From Desulfobacter curvatus DSM 3379 (GTDB lineage: Bacteria; Desulfobacterota; Desulfobacteria; Desulfobacterales; Desulfobacteraceae), in contig NZ_KB893095.1 in assembly GCF_000373985.1 (NCBI RefSeq), positions 135 to 31,966 of the forward strand: a DNA stretch of 31,832 nt, read 5' to 3'. The notes under the pieces are model-generated. The model made no database searches, was not told the origin of the DNA, and was given only the letters and a program-made list of their open reading frames with translations. Each line of letters starts with the position of its first letter. The stretch's first letter is position 1. The translations under genes were made by a program, and so were the position numbers. This document shows positions 13,769 through 21,549 of this stretch, piece by piece.

Positions 13769-15745
13769 ATGCTTTCAAAACAGAGCCGGCGCAACGCGCT
13801 TGATTTGGCATGGCAGGAGTTTATTACTTGTGGCGATGTACGCAAAGGTAAAGTTCGCCCGGAGATACTTGCTTCCTGGCAGCGTTGTTGTAAAGCCGGC
13901 GTAGATTACACAGACGGGACCCGCTGCGATATACTCAGTCCCGAACAATTCGAACGGCCCTGGAAAAACCACTACACGTTGATCAAAACCGCAAAGCCTT
14001 TTATGAACAAGTTATACGAGTTTGTGGCCGGGTCCGGTCTGGTTGTTTTTCTTTCGGATGAATGCGGTTTGATTCTGGAAAGTATTGGCGACGGGGACGT
14101 CGCGGATAACGCGTCAAAGGTCAATCTGGTGAAGGGCACGGGGTGGAAAGAAGAGACCGTGGGCACCAACGGCATCGGCACTTCTCTTAAAATCAAAAAA
14201 CCCATTCAGGTGTCAGGTAAGGAGCATTATTGTATCAAGCTCCATACCTGGACCTGTTCAGCCGCCCCTATCTTTGATCCTGACCACAGGATTGTCGGCG
14301 CGCTTCAGATATCAGGGCCTTCCCATGCCGTGCATCTTCATACCCTGGGCATGATTGTGGCCGCGGTTGAGGCCATTGAAAGCCAGCTGAGGATACAGGA
14401 AAACACCCGGGAGCTGACCCTGTTGAATCAGAGGCTCAACGGCATTTTTCAGACCATGTCGGATGGTGCCGTGATTACAGATAAAAATGGGCTTATCTGC
14501 CAGATCAATCCTGCTGCTGAAGCCATTCTCGGCAGTAAAATCAAGGGGGGCTCTTTGAAACGTATTTTCAAACATCGGTCCCCGTTTCTTGACGCGGTGG
14601 AACAGGGAAAAACCATTACCGACAGGGAATTTATGGTGGATGCCGTCCACTGCTTGGTTACGACCAGCCCCCTTTGGGACGGTAACCAGACGCCCAATGG
14701 TGCCGTCATCTTTTTCAATCCCATCACTAAAGTTAAGAAGCTGATCAATCGGTTCAGCAGCGCCCAGGCAAGTTTTCGTTTTTCGGACATCATAGGACGC
14801 AGCCCGGTGCTTAAAGCGACCATTGATGAGGCCAGGCATGCAGCCTCCGGCACGTCTAATATTTTAATTCTTGGGGAGAGCGGCACGGGAAAGGAGCTGT
14901 TTGCCCAGTCGATTCATAACTACAGTCCAAGACAGCCAGGCCCCTTTATCGCCTTGAACTGTGCAGCCCTGCCCAGGGAATTGATTTCAAGTGAACTGTT
15001 CGGGTATGCAGACGGTGCATTTACCGGTGCCAGGAAGGGCGGCCGGCCCGGAAAGTTTGAAATGGCGGCCGGCGGAACCCTTTTCCTGGATGAAATCGGG
15101 GATATGCCGCTGGACCAGCAGGCGATCCTTTTGCGGGTTCTCCAGGAAAAAAAGATTACCCGGATTGGTGGTGACCACATCATCCCCGTGGATGTCAGGG
15201 TGGTTTGTGCCACTCACAAGGATCTTAAGCAGGAGGTGGAAAAAGGTAATTTCAGGTCGGATCTCTACTATCGCATCAATGTGATCCGGATCCGGGTGCC
15301 GTCTCTACGGCAGCGGCCCGACGACATTTATCCTTTGTTCACTGACCTGGTCAATAAAATCTGTGCAAGGCAGGGTAGTTACGTACCACATATTATGCCG
15401 GCTGTTTTTGATTATCTTGTGGCATATGACTGGCCGGGAAATGTCAGGGAGCTTGAAAACGTGGCAGAGAAGATGATCAGTGCTGACCGGAGCGGCTGTA
15501 TAGAACCGGATCATCTACCCCGGGAGATATTTGAAAGAAGACCTTCCCCTGCACCGGTTGAACCTGTAAGGCCCGGTACCAGAAATATGGATCACCTTAT
15601 GGCGGAAAGGGATATTATGGTGGCGCTTTTAAAACAGCACCAGGGAAATGTCAGTGGCGTGGCCAGGGAAATGAAAGTTTCAAGAAACACCATATATCGG
15701 AAACTTAAGTTTTTTGGCATATGTCGGGATCAATCCTTTACATAG
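13769..15745 (+). CDS. Sigma-54-dependent transcription activator, AcoR type (GAF-PAS-AAA-HTH)
   Basis: The protein has 658 residues from the ATG at 13769 (AGAGG upstream; a TTG lies three bases earlier). Parts in order: an N-terminal GAF sensor (about 75-205, with GTGWKEETVGTNGIGT and the TWTCSAAPI stretch typical of AcoR regulators), a PAS domain (about 225-320), an AAA+ core and a Fis-type HTH. The AAA+ core has Walker A GESGTGKE at about 369-376, the sigma-54 contact loop GAFTGA at about 416-421, and Walker B GGTLFLDEIG. The HTH is in GNVSGVAREMKVSRNTIYRK. It couples ATP hydrolysis to open-complex formation by sigma-54 polymerase. The likely target is the aldehyde dehydrogenase downstream, which has a sigma-54 promoter. 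The inducer may be an alcohol, acetoin or aldehyde (inference). Confidence 0.92.
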   Translation: MLSKQSRRNALDLAWQEFITCGDVRKGKVRPEILASWQRCCKAGVDYTDGTRCDILSPEQFERPWKNHYTLIKTAKPFMNKLYEFVAGSGLVVFLSDECGLILESIGDGDVADNASKVNLVKGTGWKEETVGTNGIGTSLKIKKPIQVSGKEHYCIKLHTWTCSAAPIFDPDHRIVGALQISGPSHAVHLHTLGMIVAAVEAIESQLRIQENTRELTLLNQRLNGIFQTMSDGAVITDKNGLICQINPAAEAILGSKIKGGSLKRIFKHRSPFLDAVEQGKTITDREFMVDAVHCLVTTSPLWDGNQTPNGAVIFFNPITKVKKLINRFSSAQASFRFSDIIGRSPVLKATIDEARHAASGTSNILILGESGTGKELFAQSIHNYSPRQPGPFIALNCAALPRELISSELFGYADGAFTGARKGGRPGKFEMAAGGTLFLDEIGDMPLDQQAILLRVLQEKKITRIGGDHIIPVDVRVVCATHKDLKQEVEKGNFRSDLYYRINVIRIRVPSLRQRPDDIYPLFTDLVNKICARQGSYVPHIMPAVFDYLVAYDWPGNVRELENVAEKMISADRSGCIEPDHLPREIFERRPSPAPVEPVRPGTRNMDHLMAERDIMVALLKQHQGNVSGVAREMKVSRNTIYRKLKFFGICRDQSFT

Positions 15746-15770
15746 TGCCGGAATCTTTTACATAGTACAG

Positions 15771-15829
15771 GCACGGAAACCCGTGCTTGGACGGCCCGTT
15801 AGGGAAGGGCATCTTCTCAATCCGTCCAA
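15771..15829 (+). terminator. Tandem hairpins after the activator gene
   Basis: GCACGG and CCGTGC form a tight stem with a four-base loop (15771-15786). Directly after it TTGGACGG (15787-15794) pairs with CCGTCCAA (15822-15829), enclosing a smaller GCCC/GGGC stem. There is no U run, so termination would have to be factor-assisted. Confidence 0.45.
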
Positions 15830-15850
15830 ATACTAAATTATTGCTGACAG

Positions 15851-15905
15851 GTGTCACGTAAAACAGTACACTTGTTTATCTTCTGTAGCACAAAACGGCA
15901 CACTT
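15851..15905 (+). promoter_or_regulatory. Paired upstream repeats, candidate activator sites
   Basis: GTGTCACGTAAAACAGTACAC (starting 15851, without its last base a 20-mer core) and CTGTAGCACAAAACGGCACA (starting 15883) are imperfect direct repeats, sharing 15 of 23 aligned bases and the core AAAAC. Their starts are 32 bases apart, close to three helical turns. They lie about 105-160 bases before the sigma-54 -24 element, the usual place for an enhancer. An alternative is that they are multiple terminal repeats left by an IS21-type element. Confidence 0.45.
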
Positions 15906-16009
15906 TCTTTTTATTTTCAAAATAACCCTGCATATCTGAATTAATTCTTTCTTGTTCTGTAGGGTCCTTTGACAGCATGTCCTGCCCGGGGCCAATACTT
16001 TTATTTTGA

Positions 16010-16025
16010 TGGCATCATATTTGCT
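16010..16025 (+). promoter_or_regulatory. Sigma-54 (-24/-12) promoter
   Basis: TGGCATCATATTTGCT has the invariant GG and GC of sigma-54 promoters at the exact spacing and matches TGGCAC-N5-TTGCW at all consensus positions but one. Transcription would begin near 16036, giving a leader of about 72 bases before the ATG at 16108. The sigma-54 activator gene lies directly upstream. Confidence 0.75.
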
Positions 16026-16107
16026 CTTTTTTATGATATTTGTTCTCCGAACACGGGGTTCGGGAAAAGACAGCATTCAGATACTGTTTAAAATGAAAGG
16101 AAATATC

Positions 16108-17583
16108 ATGAAAAATCCCGTTGATCAAAGCTACAATTTATATATTGACGGCAAGTGGGTCGATGCCAAAGAGGGAAAGACCTTTACCGTCACCTGTCCG
16201 GCCAACGGAGAGGTGCTTGCCACCTGCTCCAATGCGGGTGCCGAAGATGTCGATCTGGCTGTTAAGGCGGCGCAAAAAGCCTTTGAAACCTGGCGCCTGA
16301 TATCTCCCCAGGAACGGGCGGGGCTTTTGTTGAAAATTGCGGATCTCATTGATGAAAAGGCCGAGCACCTGGCCATGGTGGAAACCCTTGACAACGGCAA
16401 GCCCATTAGGGAGACCCGAAACATTGATGTGCCGCTGGCCTCGGATCATTTCCGTTATTTTGCCGGTGCGGTCCGCGCCGAAGAGGGAACCTGCACCATG
16501 ATTGACGATAAGACCATGAGCATCGTGCTCAGTGAACCCCTCGGTGTTGTCGGTCAGATTATTCCTTGGAACTTTCCCTTTCTCATGGCGGCATGGAAAA
16601 TTGCTCCGGCACTTGCCGCAGGCAACACCGTGGTCATGAAACCTTCTTCAGATACCAGTTTAAGTCTGCTTGAATTTGCAAAAATTCTGGATACGGTGCT
16701 GCCGCCTGGTGTTGTAAACGTAGTCACCGGTGGCGGTTCGTCCACCGGAAATGCCATGCTTAACCATGAAGGGTTTGCAAAATTGGCCTTTACTGGGTCC
16801 ACTGATGTAGGATACCAGATTGCAGATGCCGCGGCTAAAAAACTGATCCCTGCCACTCTGGAACTTGGCGGAAAATCCGCAAATATTTATTTTCCGGACT
16901 GCCCATGGGATAAGGCTGTGGAAGGGGTGCTCCTCGGCATCCTTTTTAATCAGGGGCAGGTCTGCTGTGCCGGGTCCAGGGTCTTTGTCCACGAGGATAT
17001 TTATGATCAGTTTCTGGCTGAGATCAAGGCGCGGTTTGAATCCGTTAAGGTGGGATTGCCTTGGGAAGAGGATACCATGATGGGTGCCCAGATTAACCCG
17101 AGGCAGGCCGAAGAGATTCTGGCGTGTGTGGCAGCCGGTAAGAAAGAGGGCGCCACCTTAGTTACCGGCGGCGAAAAGATCAATGACGGAGCGCTTGCCA
17201 AAGGATGCTTTTTGAAACCCACCATCCTGGCGGACGTGGACAATAGTATGACCGTTGCCCAGGAAGAGATTTTTGGCCCTGTGGTCGTTGTGATCAAATT
17301 CAAGGACGAACAGGAAGTCATTGACATGGCCAATGATAATATCTACGGCTTAGGCGGTGCGGTATGGACAAAGGATATCAACCGTGCATTGCGGGTGGCA
17401 CGCGCTGTCAGAACCGGCCGTATGTGGATTAATACTTACAACCAGTTGCCGGCCCATGCGCCTTTTGGCGGATACAAAAAATCAGGCATCGGCCGGGAGA
17501 CCCACAAAATGATGCTGGCCCATTACAGCCAGAGCAAAAATATTTTTATCAGCATGGATGAAAGCCCCTTTGGGCTCTATTAA
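16108..17583 (+). CDS. NAD-dependent aldehyde dehydrogenase
   Basis: This 491-residue protein belongs to the ALDH superfamily, near the acetaldehyde/betaine aldehyde group (AcoD/ExaC-like). Visible active-site parts are PWNFP (Asn about 155), KPS (Lys 178) for NAD binding, LELGGKS (general-base Glu about 252) and GQVCCAGSR (catalytic Cys about 286). It oxidises an aldehyde to the acid and makes NADH in the cytoplasm. The ATG at 16108 has AAAGGA upstream. An in-frame TTG further up lies inside the sigma-54 promoter and is not used. Control by the neighbouring sigma-54 activator suggests use for growth on alcohols or similar substrates. The specific substrate is not decided by the sequence. Confidence 0.92.
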   Translation: MKNPVDQSYNLYIDGKWVDAKEGKTFTVTCPANGEVLATCSNAGAEDVDLAVKAAQKAFETWRLISPQERAGLLLKIADLIDEKAEHLAMVETLDNGKPIRETRNIDVPLASDHFRYFAGAVRAEEGTCTMIDDKTMSIVLSEPLGVVGQIIPWNFPFLMAAWKIAPALAAGNTVVMKPSSDTSLSLLEFAKILDTVLPPGVVNVVTGGGSSTGNAMLNHEGFAKLAFTGSTDVGYQIADAAAKKLIPATLELGGKSANIYFPDCPWDKAVEGVLLGILFNQGQVCCAGSRVFVHEDIYDQFLAEIKARFESVKVGLPWEEDTMMGAQINPRQAEEILACVAAGKKEGATLVTGGEKINDGALAKGCFLKPTILADVDNSMTVAQEEIFGPVVVVIKFKDEQEVIDMANDNIYGLGGAVWTKDINRALRVARAVRTGRMWINTYNQLPAHAPFGGYKKSGIGRETHKMMLAHYSQSKNIFISMDESPFGLY

Positions 17584-17819
17584 TATTTTTTGTTCTTTGG
17601 TGCAGCCGTCCCTGCTTTTTCGCTTTCCCGGAGATCGAAACGGTTGAGCAGGGATTGGCCGGCACTCTGGTTGGGCCTGCAAAAAATTCGACAAGTATGC
17701 TGGGGTCCGGAAGATTCCCTTGCAGGACAGCACGCCTTCCGGTATCTGAAAGATCTGGTATTCATATCTGGTTGGTGATATAGAAAAACGAAGGATATCA
17801 CAATCAATACGGATGGCAT

Positions 17820-18488
17820 ATGTCTGAAAAAAAGAAAATCTTGCTGGTGGAAGATCACCCCATTTTCAGGCTGGGCCTGGCGGAATTGATTAATCAGGAA
17901 AGCGACTTAGCCGCATATGGCAGGGCCGGGGATGTTGAGCCGGCCATTGATGACATAAATCATATAAACCCGGACCTGATCATTGTAGATCTTTCTTTAA
18001 AACAGTCTGACGGCCTTGATTTGGTCAAATATGTGAAACAGCATCACAGTCATATTCCCGTACTGGTGCTTTCCATGCATGATGAATACCTTTATGCGCC
18101 CAGGGCGTTATCTGCCGGAGCCCATGGCTACATCATGAAACAGGAAGCCGTGGAGTCCGTTGTTGAGGCCATCCATCTTCTGCTTGCCGGAAAAATTTAT
18201 CTCAATGAAAAAGTCAAAGAACATATTCTTTTGTCCATGGCCAATCCGCCGGAGGCACAAGAAAAAAGCCCCTTCGACCGTTTAACTGACCGGGAGCTTC
18301 AGGTTTTCAAACTCATCGGCAGGGGCTTTTCGACCAGGGAAATTGCCGAACGTCTGTTTTTAAGTATCAAAACCATTGGTACTTACAGGGAGCGTATTAA
18401 GAAAAAACTTAATATTAAACATGCAAGCGAACTGGTCCGCTGCGCAGTGCATTTTGAAAAAACAGGTCAGATTGGTATTGAAGAGTAA
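17820..18488 (+). CDS. NarL/FixJ-type response regulator
   Basis: The protein has 222 residues. The receiver domain (1-120) shows the acidic pair in VEDHP, the phospho-acceptor Asp57 in IIVDLSL and Lys107 in GYIMKQEA. The LuxR-type HTH (about 155-215) reads LTDRELQVFKLIGRGFSTRE and then LFLSIKTIGTYRERI. It should bind DNA on phosphorylation. No histidine kinase is encoded beside it, so it is an orphan in this window. A 7-bp inverted repeat, GTGATAT (17775-17781) and ATATCAC (17795-17801), sits just before the start and may be an autoregulatory site. The 236-base gap before it has no convincing gene. It converges with the helicase gene, with only nine bases between them. Confidence 0.9.
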   Translation: MSEKKKILLVEDHPIFRLGLAELINQESDLAAYGRAGDVEPAIDDINHINPDLIIVDLSLKQSDGLDLVKYVKQHHSHIPVLVLSMHDEYLYAPRALSAGAHGYIMKQEAVESVVEAIHLLLAGKIYLNEKVKEHILLSMANPPEAQEKSPFDRLTDRELQVFKLIGRGFSTREIAERLFLSIKTIGTYRERIKKKLNIKHASELVRCAVHFEKTGQIGIEE

Positions 18489-18497
18489 CTCTCCGGG

Positions 18498-19733
18498 CTA
18501 CTTTTTTTTACGACGGCCTTTTTTCTTTTCCCATTCTTCATTTGCCAAAATCATCTCTCTGATATCTTTTGATGTTTCCGTTACCTCAACCGTAAAGGCA
18601 TATTCGTCCTTGGATACTTCTATTTTTTCTATCGGTTTGCCTAAAAAATCCTGGATTTGTGTTAACAGGTCCTTTTCCTGACTGCTGCAAAATGATATGG
18701 CTTTTCCCTTGGATCTGCCACGGCCGGTTCTGCCTACCCTGTGAACATACATCTCTTTTTGCTCGGGAAGGTCGTAATTGACCACATAGTCAACATTGGG
18801 GATATCAATGCCCCGGGCTGACACATCCGTGGCAATCAGTATCTTGTCATCGCCTTGTTTAAACCGGGTCAAAACCGCGAGCCGCTCGTCCTGATCTTTT
18901 TTCCCATAAATGGTCAATGCGTTTATGTTGGCCCTTTCCAGGGCTTTGGCCACCCGTTCGGCCCGTACGGTGGTCCTGACAAAAACCAGGATTTTGCTGT
19001 CAGGATTTTCCCGGATGAATTTGCGCAGAAAAAAGCGTTTGTCGTCCATTTCCACAGAAATCACATAGTGGGATACGTTTTTTGATACCGGATCTTCCGG
19101 GGAAATCTGGATGCGCACTGCAGAGGATTTGACCTGGGAATAGGCCAGCTTTTTAATATTTCTGTCTATTGTCGCTGAAAAAAACAGGGTCTGGTGCCGT
19201 TGTTTCAACAGTCGTTTGATACACTGGATATCTTCCAAAAATCCTTTGGCCAGCATTTGATCGGCTTCATCAAGGATTAAAATTTTAACCTGCCGGATGT
19301 CAATGGCTTTCTGGCTTATCAGGTCAAACATGCGGCCCGGCGTCGCAATCAGAATATCAACCCCTTTTATGAGTGTCTGAATCTGTTTATCCTGTTCCAC
19401 CCCGCCGAAGACCGCAAAGGATTTAACCTTTGTTTGTCGGCATAACGCCATAAACACGTCTTGTATCTGAACCGCCAGTTCCCTGGTGGGCACCATGATA
19501 ATACTCTGGATGCCTGAATTTTTTTTCGTTTTTTTCAGGTTCAGGACGGCATTTATCACAGGTACAGCAAATGCGACGGTTTTTCCGGTTCCTGTTTGTG
19601 CAACGGCCAAAACGTCTTCCCCTTTTAAAATAGAGGGAATTGCTTTGTACTGAATATCTGTGGGTCTGATCAGCCCCTGGGTTTTTAGATTCTGTTTCAG
19701 GGTGCTGTTTATTGCATAGGTGTCAAATTTCAT
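18498..19733 (-). CDS. DEAD-box RNA helicase
   Basis: The product has 411 residues. All core motifs are present: Q motif (IRPTDIQYKAIP), motif I AQTGTGKT, Ia PTRELA, Ib TPGR, II DEAD, III SAT, then in the second RecA domain ARGID and HRVGRTGR. The tail is short and Lys-rich (KKKGRRKKK), as in RhlE-like proteins. It unwinds short RNA duplexes in ribosome assembly or mRNA turnover. The start at 19733 is chosen because the Q-motif region begins there, as in homologues; an upstream start at 19862 would overlap cobT. It lies 22 bases after cobT on the same strand and may be read from the riboswitch-controlled transcript. Confidence 0.92.
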   Translation of the reverse strand: MKFDTYAINSTLKQNLKTQGLIRPTDIQYKAIPSILKGEDVLAVAQTGTGKTVAFAVPVINAVLNLKKTKKNSGIQSIIMVPTRELAVQIQDVFMALCRQTKVKSFAVFGGVEQDKQIQTLIKGVDILIATPGRMFDLISQKAIDIRQVKILILDEADQMLAKGFLEDIQCIKRLLKQRHQTLFFSATIDRNIKKLAYSQVKSSAVRIQISPEDPVSKNVSHYVISVEMDDKRFFLRKFIRENPDSKILVFVRTTVRAERVAKALERANINALTIYGKKDQDERLAVLTRFKQGDDKILIATDVSARGIDIPNVDYVVNYDLPEQKEMYVHRVGRTGRGRSKGKAISFCSSQEKDLLTQIQDFLGKPIEKIEVSKDEYAFTVEVTETSKDIREMILANEEWEKKKGRRKKK

Positions 19734-19755
19734 TTGGTTTTGCCTGTCTTGGGGT

Positions 19756-20814
19756 TTATTTTTTGGAAACGCCCACTTCATCGAAAGTCTTAATATCCGC
19801 AAGAATGCGCGTGGCAAGATCCATAAGTTCCATGCACACAGCCGCGCCGGTCCCCTCCCCAAGGCGGAATTTCAAGTCGATCAAAGGCTCCAGGCCCATG
19901 CGGTCCTGCATGTATTTATGACCGACTTCCACAGACTTGTGGGAGGCAAATAGATAGTTTTTTGCCGCCGGAGCCAGTTCACAGGCAATCAGGGCGCCTG
20001 CCGTGGAGATCAGGCCGTCGCAGACCACCGGAATGCCTTTGGCGGCGGCACCAATCACCAGACCTGCCAACCCACCGATTTCAAGCCCTCCGACCTTGGC
20101 CAGCACATCCAGGGGATCCTTGGGATCAGGCCTGTTTACGTCCAGTCCCTTTTGGATCACAGCAATTTTTTTGGCAAGGCCTTTATCGTCAACCCCCGAT
20201 CCCCGGCCGGTCAGACTGTCCACGGATAATCCTGAAAATGCCGCAATAATAGCGGTGGATGGGGTTGTGTTTCCAATACCCATATCCCCTGTGCCCAAAA
20301 GATCCACAGGGGTCTGGGCGTGCAGTTCATTGACGATTTCAATGCCTGCCTCAATGGATTTCACTGCCTCTTCCCGGGTCATGGCAGGCCCCTTGGTAAA
20401 ATTGTCGGTGCCGTGCTTCACTTTTTTATGAAAAATGGGAAGCTTTGGGTCAAAATCGTAATTCACACCGATATCCGCGGCTTTCACCCGGGCCCCGGCA
20501 TGTTTGCCCATAACGTTGACGGATGCCCCGCCCCCAACGAAATTGAACACCATCTGGGGAGTGACTTCTGCGGGGAAAGCGCTGACCCCTTCTTCGACCA
20601 CACCGTGGTCGCCGGCGCAGGTGATGATCTGTTTGTTGGTTAAATGGACGTCAATGGTTCCTTTGATTGCTGCCAGACGCGCCCCGATATCTTCCATGAT
20701 TCCCAGGCTTCCCGGGGGTTTTGCCTGGTCCAGAAGGCGTTGTTTGGCCTTTGCAAACGCGTTGTGGTTAAGTTCGGGGCTAATGTTCGAAATGGTCTGT
20801 TCAAGCAGGGACAT
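19756..20814 (-). CDS. cobT: Nicotinate-nucleotide--dimethylbenzimidazole phosphoribosyltransferase
   Basis: This 352-residue enzyme makes alpha-ribazole phosphate for the lower ligand of cobalamin. Family signatures are CAGDHGVVEEGVSAFP (residues about 66-81), GDMGIGNTTPSTAI, GRGSGVDD and RLGEGTGAA, which holds the catalytic Glu at about residue 320. GAGG lies upstream of the ATG. A cobalamin riboswitch precedes the gene, so cobalamin should lower its expression. No other B12 synthesis gene is in the window, so it acts with genes located elsewhere. Confidence 0.96.
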   Translation of the reverse strand: MSLLEQTISNISPELNHNAFAKAKQRLLDQAKPPGSLGIMEDIGARLAAIKGTIDVHLTNKQIITCAGDHGVVEEGVSAFPAEVTPQMVFNFVGGGASVNVMGKHAGARVKAADIGVNYDFDPKLPIFHKKVKHGTDNFTKGPAMTREEAVKSIEAGIEIVNELHAQTPVDLLGTGDMGIGNTTPSTAIIAAFSGLSVDSLTGRGSGVDDKGLAKKIAVIQKGLDVNRPDPKDPLDVLAKVGGLEIGGLAGLVIGAAAKGIPVVCDGLISTAGALIACELAPAAKNYLFASHKSVEVGHKYMQDRMGLEPLIDLKFRLGEGTGAAVCMELMDLATRILADIKTFDEVGVSKK

Positions 20815-20847
20815 CGTTTTTCCTCATTGATTTGTCCTGCAGCCATT

Positions 20848-20900
20848 CACGATGTTCAGGCATGCAGGAATATTTTCCTGCAAAACCCTTTACCATCGTG
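20848..20900 (-). promoter_or_regulatory. Expression platform hairpin between riboswitch and cobT
   Basis: An outer stem, CACGATG (minus-strand start 20900) with CATCGTG (ending 20848), encloses a stem of TGCAGGAA and TTCCTGCA around a four-base loop (20863-20882). This nested hairpin lies between the B12 aptamer and the cobT ribosome binding site. It could switch termination or translation, but no U run follows it. Confidence 0.5.
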
Positions 20901-20907
20901 TTCTGCA

Positions 20908-21083
20908 TGACAAAAATCTTAAAGCACGTCTTCTGACTCAGGGGGTTGGGCTCTTTTTTCCCTGAACCTTCCCGGAAAAGTTTTCCAGTGGCATGACAGG
21001 GTGTATGCGCCCCATTACAGCGGTGGGACCGTCACGGATTTTCACCGTGTTCCGTTTGCTAAAGATTTGCCAATATTGTATTG
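20908..21083 (-). promoter_or_regulatory. Cobalamin (AdoCbl) riboswitch
   Basis: On the minus strand the conserved blocks occur in order: GGAACACGGTGAAAATCCGT, then CCACCGCTGTAATGGGG, then the B12 box ATGCCACTGG, then GGGAAGG, and finally CCTGAGTCAGAAGACGTGC. A P1 stem closes it: AAATCTTTAGC at the 5' end pairs with GCTTTAAGATTT at the 3' end. The order, spacing and B12 box fit the Rfam cobalamin class. It controls cobT and perhaps the downstream helicase. Confidence 0.93.
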
Positions 21084-21089
21084 ACGGGT

Positions 21090-21118
21090 AAGGTAAACCT
21101 GTTTGATATCAAGGTCAA
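21090..21118 (-). promoter_or_regulatory. Probable promoter of the cobT transcript
   Basis: On the minus strand TTGACC (21118-21113) and TACCTT (21095-21090) are 17 bases apart, and the expected start lies at the 5' edge of the riboswitch. A palindrome, TTGATATCAA, fills part of the spacer. The -10 is weak. Confidence 0.45.
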
Positions 21119-21240
21119 TCCTTTTTCGTGTTCATTTCCGATAACTTTTTATCGATAGATCTGCCGGGGTGTGCTACCATTATTATCCGTTGTAGTTCGT
21201 ATTAAGATTGTAAAAATTACCGAAAAAGGTTCAACACATT

Positions 21241-21546
21241 ATGGAATTAAGACCATTAGGCATCGCAAAAGAAATTATTGAGGAGACCGGGCTCAACGTT
21301 ACATATAATTATGATGATCTGGTTTTTATTGAGCATAACCCCTTTTTGATCCAGTTTGATGATGACAATTCAAAAAATTTAAATCTGTTTTTCAATGTTG
21401 ATTGTGAAGATCAAACAGTCGTAAAACTGGAAGCGCAACTAAAGAAAGCCGCATTGCAGAGGGAATTTACCATTACCACAAGCGGAAAGTTTCAGATGAA
21501 ACAAAAAGAGAACACAGAAGAAATAGATATAGAATTTATCGAGTAG
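21241..21546 (+). CDS. Small conserved-looking hypothetical protein
   Basis: This 101-residue acidic protein has no signal or membrane segment. The opening MELRPLGIAKEIIEETG is helical, and alternating beta-like stretches follow (VTYNYDDLVFIEHNPFLIQF, LNLFFNVDCED), then a helix and a strand ending in IDIEFIE. This looks like a compact alpha/beta fold. No family is recognised. AAAAGG lies about 13 bases before the ATG, a rather long spacing. It is divergent from the cobT riboswitch unit and is followed by a strong hairpin. Confidence 0.7.
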   Translation: MELRPLGIAKEIIEETGLNVTYNYDDLVFIEHNPFLIQFDDDNSKNLNLFFNVDCEDQTVVKLEAQLKKAALQREFTITTSGKFQMKQKENTEEIDIEFIE

Positions 21547-21549
21547 CCG

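Noticed and set aside
16006..16107. N-terminal extension of the aldehyde dehydrogenase
   Set aside because: The TTG lies inside the sigma-54 promoter; the ATG at 16108 has a ribosome site and gives the family's normal N-terminus.
17590..17778. 62-codon frame before the response regulator
   Set aside because: Trp/Arg-rich, no ribosome site and no family resemblance; probably chance.
19734..19862. Longer start for the DEAD-box helicase
   Set aside because: It overlaps cobT out of frame and adds residues absent from the family; the Q-motif region begins right after 19733.
21139..21154. Small CGATAA/TTATCG hairpin upstream of the riboswitch
   Set aside because: Short, AT-rich stem with no clear role; likely chance.
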